A DNA stretch of 7,201 nucleotides from contig CAYQZG010000175.1 in NCBI GenBank assembly GCA_964421785.1, positions 1-7,201 of the forward strand. Reading direction: 5' to 3'. The notes under the pieces were generated by a model. That model did not search any database. It had not been told where the DNA came from and saw only the letters and a program-made list of their open reading frames with translations. Source of the stretch: SKLM01 sp964421785. GTDB lineage: Bacteria > Chloroflexota > Anaerolineae > B4-G1. Each line of letters opens with the position of its first letter. Position 1 is the stretch's first letter. This document shows positions 1-4,369 of the stretch, in pieces. A program made the position numbers and the translations under genes.

Positions 1-183
1 CCCGACGACTTGGAGCGCCGTCGTCCCGACGGCTTGGAGCGCTGTCGTCCCGACGACTTGGAGCGCCGTCGTCCCGACGACTTGGAGCGCCGTCGTCCCG
101 ACGGCTTGGAGCGCTGTCGTCCCGACGGCTTGGAGCGCCGTCGTCCCGACGGCTTGGAGCGCCGTCGTCCCGACGGCTTGGAG
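1..183 (+). repeat. Tandem array of 24-bp GC-rich units carrying a hairpin core
   Basis: Seven full 24-bp units start at 1, 25, 49, 73, 97, 121 and 145, followed by a partial eighth unit (169-183). The array probably starts left of the window. Each junction between units forms the hairpin core GCCGTCGTCCCGACGGC or a one- or two-base variant. Three unit types are seen: a (units 1, 3, 4), b (units 2, 5) and c (units 6, 7), giving the order a-b-a-a-b-c-c. This suggests duplication of blocks of units as well as single units. The variants are an arm G to A (CGACGAC) and an arm C to T (GCTGTCG). The first makes a C-A mismatch and the second a G-U wobble, so they do not compensate each other. The unit is eight codons long and no forward frame contains a stop within it. 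The frame starting at base 1 reads PDGLERRR repeats and stops at 190-192, so the array could be the C-terminal tail of a gene beginning outside the window. I cannot tell. Confidence 0.95.
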
Positions 184-185
184 GG
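180..185 (+). promoter_or_regulatory. Putative ribosome binding site at the end of the array
   Basis: GGAGGG lies 3 nt before the GTG start at 189. Its GGAG is part of the last, partial array unit (TTGGAG), so the repeat itself appears to supply the Shine-Dalgarno-like sequence of the HD gene. The spacing is short, which weakens the call. Confidence 0.4.
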
Positions 186-188
186 CGG

Positions 189-863
189 GTGAAGCTCACA
201 AAGGCCGTTCGCTACCGTGTCGAACAATTCCTGCGAGCGATGACCGCTCAACACACCATATCGGAACAGAGAATCAAGAAAGCAGCAGAAATCCTATCCC
301 CGGAGGCACAAGCGCTGTTCGCCCATCAAGCACCGCAGGATCAGCGCCACGCGTTGGCCGTCTACGAGACGCTTCTTGAGGAGGGGCACACGAACGAGGA
401 TCTCCTGACGGCAGCGTTGTTGCACGACGTAGGCAAGGTCGCCGCCCAGATTCCTGCGTGGCAGCGAGGCATCTTCGTGCTGGCAAAGCGCTTTGCACCG
501 TGGGCGTTGGACCGCGTGCTTTGGAATGGGAACGAGGGCCAAGGGATGCCGTTTATCCCCGCCGGCCCTCTCGTCACGTATGCTGAGCACGCTGAGATCG
601 GCGCGCGTTGGGCGGAGAAGATTGGGTGCTCAGCGCTGACCGTCGAGCTAATTCGGCATCATGAGCACCAACCAGAGATTCATCAACCGGCGGATGTTGC
701 TGCGTTTGCAGAAACCCCGGTGCCTTGCACGTTCCGTGCGTGCGAGGCACCTTGTCGGCCAGCGGCTGGAGCGCCGTCGTCCCGACGGCAGGGAACCCGC
801 CCTACATGGTCGGAGCACGACCGCTTGCTGGCGGCGCTACAGATGGCTGATAACATGAACTAG
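189..863 (+). CDS. HD-domain metal-dependent phosphohydrolase (HDIG-like)
   Basis: A 224-residue predicted cytoplasmic protein of the HD superfamily, whose members hydrolyse phosphate esters or nucleotides using bound metal. The substrate cannot be read from the sequence. Visible metal-ligand candidates are H54 (QRHAL), H79-D80 in LLHDVGK, H134 (YAEHAEIG), H157-H158 (IRHHEH) and D221 in the C-terminal LLAALQMADNMN. The fold therefore looks complete. The GTG start is chosen because MKLTKAVRYRVEQFLRAMTA reads as a natural N-terminus and the preceding sequence is repeat array. The array-encoded frame stops at 190-192, overlapping this start. Residues about 177-202 are unusual: they are encoded by a 33-bp palindrome (719-751) followed by the GAPSSRRQG element (767-793), both in frame. 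They lie between the second histidine cluster and the terminal helix, a likely surface loop, so activity may survive. The HD assignment is firm; the function is not. Confidence 0.88.
   Translation: MKLTKAVRYRVEQFLRAMTAQHTISEQRIKKAAEILSPEAQALFAHQAPQDQRHALAVYETLLEEGHTNEDLLTAALLHDVGKVAAQIPAWQRGIFVLAKRFAPWALDRVLWNGNEGQGMPFIPAGPLVTYAEHAEIGARWAEKIGCSALTVELIRHHEHQPEIHQPADVAAFAETPVPCTFRACEAPCRPAAGAPSSRRQGTRPTWSEHDRLLAALQMADNMN
719..751 (+). repeat. 33-bp palindromic element, copy 1 (inside HD gene)
   Basis: Arms GGTGCCTTGCACG and CGTGCGAGGCACC (13 nt each, one G-T wobble) flank a 7-nt loop. An identical copy lies at 4275-4307 upstream of priA. The preceding C (718) is also shared, but the 3' flanks differ. 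Here the element is read in frame as V178 to A187 (VPCTFRACEA) of the HD protein. Its length, 11 codons, preserves the reading frame. It adds two cysteines, unusual in this otherwise cysteine-poor protein. Confidence 0.9.
761..795 (+). repeat. GCCGTCG hairpin element, copy 1 (inside HD gene)
   Basis: The core GCCGTCGTCCCGACGGC (773-789) is preceded by GGAGC and followed by AGGGAA. It matches the copy in priA (5341-5375) at all but one of 35 positions, the fourth base (G here, A there). It is read as AAGAPSSRRQG at residues 192-202 of the HD protein. It starts 15 bp after the 33-bp palindrome, so two unrelated elements sit almost side by side in one gene. Confidence 0.92.
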
Positions 864-895
864 GACGAGAGGTCCAAACACGGCGACTCCCCAGC

Positions 896-926
896 ACTAT
901 GCGTACGCACCATAGTATGACTATGG
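896..926 (+). promoter_or_regulatory. Leader with mutually exclusive small hairpins
   Basis: The HD/TyrA-like gap contains ACTATG (896-901), CATAGT (911-916) and again ACTATG (920-925). The middle segment can pair with either neighbour. The right-hand hairpin CCATAGTATGACTATGG (910-926) has a 7-bp perfect stem and 3-nt loop. The left-hand alternative encloses the palindrome GCGTACGC (901-908). The right hairpin runs into the first bases of the GCCGTCG element at 924. The structure is visible in the sequence; a regulatory role is speculation. Confidence 0.45.
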
Positions 927-946
927 AGCGCCGTCGTCCCGACGGC
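924..946 (+). repeat. GCCGTCG hairpin element, copy 2 (leader of the TyrA-like gene)
   Basis: An exact copy of the element: TGGAGC followed by GCCGTCGTCCCGACGGC (930-946). It is intergenic, about 40 bp upstream of the TyrA-like start. Its 3' flank GGCGGGGCAGG (944-954) reappears at 5378-5388, just behind the priA copy. The two copies may therefore differ by a 14-bp deletion between GGC repeats. Confidence 0.93.
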
Positions 947-968
947 GGGGCAGGTTTACCCAGGCCCC
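947..968 (+). other. Possible GC-rich hairpin before the TyrA-like gene
   Basis: GGGGC (947-951) can pair with GCCCC (964-968), with an inner GGT/ACC pairing around TT. It is immediately 3' of the GCCGTCG hairpin and ends 7 nt before the ribosome binding site. No T-run follows, so it is not a typical intrinsic terminator. Confidence 0.35.
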
Positions 969-975
969 TCTACAT

Positions 976-981
976 GAGGAG
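976..981 (+). promoter_or_regulatory. Ribosome binding site that decides the TyrA-like start
   Basis: GAGGAG is 8 nt before the GTG at 990 but only 2 nt before the in-frame GTG at 984. The spacing favours 990. The ATG at 982 is followed directly by TGA and is not usable. Confidence 0.65.
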
Positions 982-989
982 ATGTGACG

Positions 990-2003
990 GTGAATTCCAA
1001 CCAAATCACAATCATCGGTATCAATCTTATCAGTGCATCCATCGCCTTTGCACTACAGAGGCGTGAAGAGTCTATCGAGCTCGTCGGCTACGATGCCGAT
1101 CCGGCTGTCGCCGACCTGGCGAGTGTGCGAGGCGCCTTCGATGACGTGCGACGGAAGCCCGGGCTGGCCTGTCAAGGAGCGGAGCTGGTCATCGTTGCCG
1201 AGCCACTGACCGATATCGAGAGCACCTTCGCTGCCATCTCGCCTCACCTGGAGGACGGGGCTGTCGTCACTGATATCGCGAGCCTCAAGGCCCCGGTGCT
1301 GCGCTGGGCGCAGGACCTCCTTCCGAAGCATATCTCCTTCGTGGGTGGACATCTCATTCCCAATCCAGCAGTCATCGGCCTGAGGGCCTTGGGGGGTCTG
1401 GATGATGCCAATGCAGATCTACTGAGAGAAGCGCTCTACTGCTTCACCGCCTCATCCAGTGCCTCAAGCGAAGCTATCGACATCTGTTGTTGGCTGGCCT
1501 ATGCTGTCCAAGCGAATCCCTTCTTCATCGATGTGAAGGAGCACGACGGACTGCTGGCGGGTATCGAAGGGCTGCCCGATTTGCTGACTGTTGCACTGCT
1601 CCGTGCCACCATCGACACGCCTGGCTGGCAGGAGATGCGAAAGTTCGCCGGGCGCCGCTTTGCCACCGCCACAGAAGCTATCGACGATATTTATGTGCGC
1701 CATCCGTCGCTCTTCCTCAATCGAGAGAACGTGCTTCGCCGCCTCGATGCGCTCGTCGAACAACTTGCGCATCTGCGCCATCTATTGGCTCAAGGTGATG
1801 AGGAAAACCTGGAGCAAGCGTTGGCCGAGGCTGCCGAGGGGCGATCGCGCTGGATGAAGCAGCGTATGAAAGGAATGTGGGCCGAAGGGAGCACCTTCAA
1901 TAAGCGAGATGGTCCTAGCGTAGCCAAACAATTGAGACGTATGATTTTCGGTGACTTGGCATCCCGTCTCAAACGAGTGCCAGGTGAATCAGGGGAAAAA
2001 TAG
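990..2003 (+). CDS. Divergent TyrA / prephenate dehydrogenase family protein
   Basis: A 337-residue protein (339 if GTG 984 is used) with the two-domain layout of TyrA dehydrogenases, which oxidise prephenate or arogenate with NAD(P)+ in tyrosine synthesis. Family signs are the N-terminal beta strand QITIIGINLISASIAFAL, an acidic residue closing the second strand (GYDADP, D35), VTDIASLKAPVL (compare D-x-x-S-x-K, S98, K100), FVGGHLIPNP with the family histidine H121, and the helical C-terminal half containing EHDGLLAGIEGLPDLL. Several key positions deviate. The dinucleotide motif is G-x-N-x-x-S rather than G-x-G-x-x-G, and the SHLPH-like segment reads EGLPDL, without its histidines. The C-terminal tail (about 285-337) is basic and rich in R and K. 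The protein may be a lineage-specific TyrA or a paralogue with another substrate. No other aromatic-pathway gene is nearby. The fold assignment is good; the reaction is uncertain, so no gene symbol is given. Confidence 0.78.
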   Translation: MNSNQITIIGINLISASIAFALQRREESIELVGYDADPAVADLASVRGAFDDVRRKPGLACQGAELVIVAEPLTDIESTFAAISPHLEDGAVVTDIASLKAPVLRWAQDLLPKHISFVGGHLIPNPAVIGLRALGGLDDANADLLREALYCFTASSSASSEAIDICCWLAYAVQANPFFIDVKEHDGLLAGIEGLPDLLTVALLRATIDTPGWQEMRKFAGRRFATATEAIDDIYVRHPSLFLNRENVLRRLDALVEQLAHLRHLLAQGDEENLEQALAEAAEGRSRWMKQRMKGMWAEGSTFNKRDGPSVAKQLRRMIFGDLASRLKRVPGESGEK

Positions 2004-2015
2004 CCCTTGCCGTGA

Positions 2016-2038
2016 TGGAGCGCCGTCGTCTCGACGGC
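2016..2038 (+). repeat. GCCGTCG hairpin element, copy 3 (upstream of glycosyltransferase)
   Basis: TGGAGC followed by GCCGTCGTCTCGACGGC; one loop base is changed (TCC to TCT) and both 7-nt arms are intact. It occupies much of the 75-bp gap between the TyrA-like stop and the TTG start of the glycosyltransferase. That position could place a hairpin in the 5' leader or between two operon members. Confidence 0.9.
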
Positions 2039-2078
2039 GATTCGTTCCAGTCGGAGAAGCTCTGTCCAGCCAAACACC

Positions 2079-3317
2079 TTGAGCAAACCATATCGCATCT
2101 TGATGGTCGCTCCCACGTCCTTCTTCTTGGACTATGGCTGCCATGTGCGAATCCTGGAGGAGACACGATCGCTCCAACGGCTGGGACATCATGTAACGAT
2201 CATCACCTATTACTTGGGGCGCGATCTAGCCGGCCTGGACATCGTACGCACCAGGCCAACACCCTGGCGTTCCGACTACGAGGTCGGATCCTCGCTACAC
2301 AAGATCGCCTTCGACGGGTTTCTGGCCTGGACCGGCGTCAAGACGATCCTGCGTGGCCATCCCGATGGCCGTGATTTTGACTTGATCCATGGACATCTAC
2401 ACGAGGGGGCGCTAATCGGCTACCTACTGAGTCGTCTCAAGGGCTTGCCACTCTTGGCCGATTTCCAAGGTAGCATGACCAGTGAAATGGTCGATCATCA
2501 TTTCCTTGATCCAGACGGTCCCTGGTATCGCTGGGCGCGGCTGTTGGAATGGCGCATCGTTCATCTGCCGGACGCCATTGTCACCAGCACAAAGATGACA
2601 GCCCACCTGCTGGAACGAGATTTCAATTGTAATGATGGCTGCATCTATCCACTGCCTGACTGCGTCAACTTGGATTTCTTCCGACCCGACGTACTGGACC
2701 AGGAGACAGTAGCCGAACGTCGGGCCAAGCTGGGTATTCCCAACGATCGCCCCATCGTGGCCTATCTAGGTCTTCTGGCCGACTATCAGGGCACACCGCA
2801 TCTCTTGCGAGCTGCACGCCACCTGAAGCAGCGAGGAGTAGCGTTCCATCTCCTGATTATGGGCTTTCCCGGCGTTGGACACTATCAAAAGATGGCCTTA
2901 GATCTGGGCGTCGCCGACCACGTGACGTTCACCGGCAAAGTGCCCTACGAGGAGGCCCCAGCTCACCTGGCGTTGGGCGATGTTGCGGTGGCGCCCAAGC
3001 TATCGACTACCGAAGGCGCAGGCAAGATCTTGAACTATATGGCGATGGAACTGCCGACAGTGGCTTTCGACACACCGATCAGCCGAGAATACCTAGGAAC
3101 ACTGGGCACCTACGCGGCACCAATCGGCGATCCGGCCGCCCTGACCGAGGCCATCGAAAGCCTTCTGAGAGCGCCAGCTCGCCATCGCGATCTTGGCCAG
3201 AGGCTCCGCGAGCGTGCTAGTCGGCACTTCTCGTGGGAACGATCCGGGCGCTATCTACTCAGGATCTACAGGGCGTTATTGGAAAAGGCCGGAGCGCCGT
3301 CGTCCCGATGGCACTGA
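2079..3317 (+). CDS. GT4-family glycosyltransferase (GT-B fold)
   Basis: A 412-residue protein, normal in length for a GT4 retaining glycosyltransferase, which transfers a sugar from a nucleotide-sugar donor to a glycan or lipid acceptor at the cytoplasmic membrane face. The N-terminal Rossmann domain starts YRILMVAPTSFFLDYGCHVRI and includes DLIHGHLHEGALIG (about 101-114). The C-terminal domain starts near PIVAYLGLLADYQGT (225-239), continues with VTFTGKVPYEEAPAHLALGDVAVAP, and has the donor-site segment TEGAGKILNYMAMELP (311-326). E312 matches the first glutamate of the E-x7-E motif; the second is replaced (N319-Y320). The start is TTG 2079. No in-frame ATG or GTG lies between it and the stop at 2013-2015, and the later ATG 2103 would remove the first beta strand. 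The last residues, GAPSSRWH (405-412), come from a GCCGTCG element, and the stop lies in another palindrome. The downstream permease suggests a surface-polysaccharide role. Donor and acceptor are unknown. Confidence 0.88.
   Translation: MSKPYRILMVAPTSFFLDYGCHVRILEETRSLQRLGHHVTIITYYLGRDLAGLDIVRTRPTPWRSDYEVGSSLHKIAFDGFLAWTGVKTILRGHPDGRDFDLIHGHLHEGALIGYLLSRLKGLPLLADFQGSMTSEMVDHHFLDPDGPWYRWARLLEWRIVHLPDAIVTSTKMTAHLLERDFNCNDGCIYPLPDCVNLDFFRPDVLDQETVAERRAKLGIPNDRPIVAYLGLLADYQGTPHLLRAARHLKQRGVAFHLLIMGFPGVGHYQKMALDLGVADHVTFTGKVPYEEAPAHLALGDVAVAPKLSTTEGAGKILNYMAMELPTVAFDTPISREYLGTLGTYAAPIGDPAALTEAIESLLRAPARHRDLGQRLRERASRHFSWERSGRYLLRIYRALLEKAGAPSSRWH
3291..3312 (+). repeat. GCCGTCG hairpin element, copy 4 (C-terminus of glycosyltransferase)
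   Basis: GGAGC followed by GCCGTCGTCCCGATGGC, with one arm base changed (C to T, leaving a G-U wobble). It is read in the same frame as the HD and PriA copies, here as GAPSSRW. Only one further codon (His) precedes the TGA, so the element replaces or extends the natural end of the protein. Confidence 0.9.
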
Positions 3318-3340
3318 CGTCCCGTAGTACGGGCTTCAGT
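3313..3340 (+). repeat. 28-bp palindrome covering the glycosyltransferase stop
   Basis: ACTGA (3313-3317) pairs with TCAGT (3336-3340) around a perfect inner inverted repeat CCCGTAGTACGGG (3321-3333). The stop codon TGA lies in the left arm. It directly abuts the GCCGTCG element. No T-run follows, so an intrinsic terminator is not supported; it may be another short repeat family or a transcript-stabilising hairpin. Confidence 0.6.
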
Positions 3341-3426
3341 CCTTTCTACGCACGCTGGGCTTGGCAAGATCAGCAACGGCTGCTGCTTAGCGACCTAGAC
3401 ATAGTCTGAGAGGAAATCGAACACCT

Positions 3427-4242
3427 ATGGGCATTCTTCGCCGTCTGCAAGAACTATGGAAGTACCGTGAACTAATACGTAACCTCGTGGTGCGCGACCT
3501 CAAGGTCCGCTATCGAAACTCCATCCTGGGTATTGTCTGGTCGTGGGCCAACCCATTGCTGATGATGCTGGTCTTCACCCTGGTCTTCAACTTCCTGTTC
3601 GTTCAATCTAGTCTGCAACATTATCACGTATTTCTTCTCTGTGCCCTCCTACCATGGCAATTCTTCTCTCAGTCAGTTACACAAGCAACCAACAGCATCG
3701 TCGGAAATGCCCATTTGATCAAGAAGGTCTACTTTCCCCGAGAGATACTGCCGATCTCAATTCTCCTGTCGAACCTCATCAACTTCATCATTGCGTTACC
3801 CGTCTTCTTCGGGCTGGCCTTCGTCTCTGGCGCGAGGATCAGTCCGTGGGCGTTGTTGCTGCCCATTCCTATACTGGTTCAAGTTCTTTTTGCACTGGGT
3901 ATCTGTTTGATCTTGGCCACGCTCAACGTCTTCTACCGCGACACCCAGATCATCCTAAGCGTCGTGATGCAGGCATGGTTCTTCCTCACACCAGTCTTCT
4001 ACCCTATCACGCAGATAGGGCAGGAGAAGAAGATCCTGGGCCTCACCTTTGACGCTCAGCTCTGGCTCCGACGTCTGAACCCTATGGCGTCGGTCATCGC
4101 ATCGTACCGCGATCTGCTCTACTGGGGCACCTACACAGGACTCGACTTTCTGTTCCGCACCGCGGTCACCTCTCTGATCGTGCTTGTGATCGGTTATCTA
4201 ATATTCCTACGCTACAGCCCTCGCTTTGGCGAGGAGGTGTAG
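3427..4242 (+). CDS. ABC-2 type polysaccharide export permease (Wzm/TagG-like)
   Basis: A 271-residue integral membrane protein, typical in length for the permease half of O-antigen, capsule or teichoic-acid ABC exporters. It would work as a dimer with a separate ATPase to move lipid-linked glycans across the cytoplasmic membrane. Hydrophobic segments lie at about 33-58, 67-85, 107-134, 142-168, 174-194 and 241-262, giving six helices. Family marks are the amphipathic N-terminus ending VVRDLKVRYRNSILGIVWSW, the loop LIKKVYFPREILPI, NVFYRDTQ after the fourth helix, FLTPVFYP, and LNPM (218-220 region) before the last helix. The start is ATG 3427; a weak GAGAGGA lies 12 nt upstream. The C-terminus FGEEV is ordinary for the family, but the stop TAG is provided by a TGTAGAATG repeat. 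In related operons the ATPase gene usually follows; here a repeat-rich gap and priA follow instead. Confidence 0.9.
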   Translation: MGILRRLQELWKYRELIRNLVVRDLKVRYRNSILGIVWSWANPLLMMLVFTLVFNFLFVQSSLQHYHVFLLCALLPWQFFSQSVTQATNSIVGNAHLIKKVYFPREILPISILLSNLINFIIALPVFFGLAFVSGARISPWALLLPIPILVQVLFALGICLILATLNVFYRDTQIILSVVMQAWFFLTPVFYPITQIGQEKKILGLTFDAQLWLRRLNPMASVIASYRDLLYWGTYTGLDFLFRTAVTSLIVLVIGYLIFLRYSPRFGEEV

Positions 4243-4270
4243 AATGCGAAACCCTACGGGTGAAACGTAA
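4231..4270 (+). other. Strong ribosome binding site with an 8-codon mini-ORF
   Basis: GAGGAGG (4231-4237), inside the last permease codons, is 6 nt before ATG 4244. This opens an 8-codon frame (MRNPTGET) that stops at 4268-4270. This is the best Shine-Dalgarno site in the window, yet it serves no long gene. It may be what is left of the start of a lost downstream gene (for example the exporter ATPase), a leader peptide, or chance. The ATG itself belongs to the 26-bp repeat. Confidence 0.4.
4238..4263 (+). repeat. 26-bp TGTAGAATG repeat, copy 1
   Basis: It starts TGTAGAATGCGAAACC and ends GGGTGA. It matches copy 2 (4312-4337) at 21 of 26 positions, including the first nine. It supplies the TAG stop of the permease and contains the small inverted repeat ACCC-TAC-GGGT. 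The two copies flank the 33-bp palindrome in direct orientation. Confidence 0.7.
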
Positions 4271-4274
4271 AGAC

Positions 4275-4307
4275 GGTGCCTTGCACGTTCCGTGCGTGCG
4301 AGGCACC
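4275..4307 (+). repeat. 33-bp palindromic element, copy 2 (upstream of priA)
   Basis: It is identical over all 33 bp to the copy at 719-751 in the HD gene: arms GGTGCCTTGCACG and CGTGCGAGGCACC. Here it is intergenic, in the leader of priA. A GTG inside it (4292) is in frame with priA but is an unlikely start because it is part of the repeat. Confidence 0.92.
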
Positions 4308-4311
4308 TGGC

Positions 4312-4337
4312 TGTAGAATGTGACACCTCACGCGTGA
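4312..4337 (+). repeat. 26-bp TGTAGAATG repeat, copy 2
   Basis: It starts TGTAGAATGTGACACC and includes the perfect palindrome TCACGCGTGA (4328-4337). It is a direct repeat of 4238-4263, on the other side of the 33-bp palindrome. TAGAAT (4314-4319) resembles a -10 box, but I see no matching -35 at normal spacing. Confidence 0.68.
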
Positions 4338-4369
4338 TGCATCAACCCATAACAGAATCGAGTATCTCG

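Noticed and set aside
1..183. CRISPR array
   Set aside because: The units are contiguous with no unique spacers, and no cas gene is present.
10..192. 60-residue ORF of ERRRPDGL repeats
   Set aside because: It consists wholly of the tandem array and would start at an arbitrary TTG. It is kept as a repeat, with a note that it could be the tail of a gene outside the window.
984..989. TyrA-like start at GTG 984
   Set aside because: The spacing to GAGGAG is only 2 nt, against 8 nt for GTG 990. The difference is two residues and cannot be settled from sequence alone.
3321..3345. Intrinsic terminator after the glycosyltransferase
   Set aside because: The CCCGTAGTACGGG hairpin is good, but no T-run follows it.
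4292..4369. PriA start at GTG 4292, adding 26 residues
   Set aside because: The GTG is within the 33-bp palindrome and the next codons cover the 26-bp repeat; the added residues do not look like PriA sequence.
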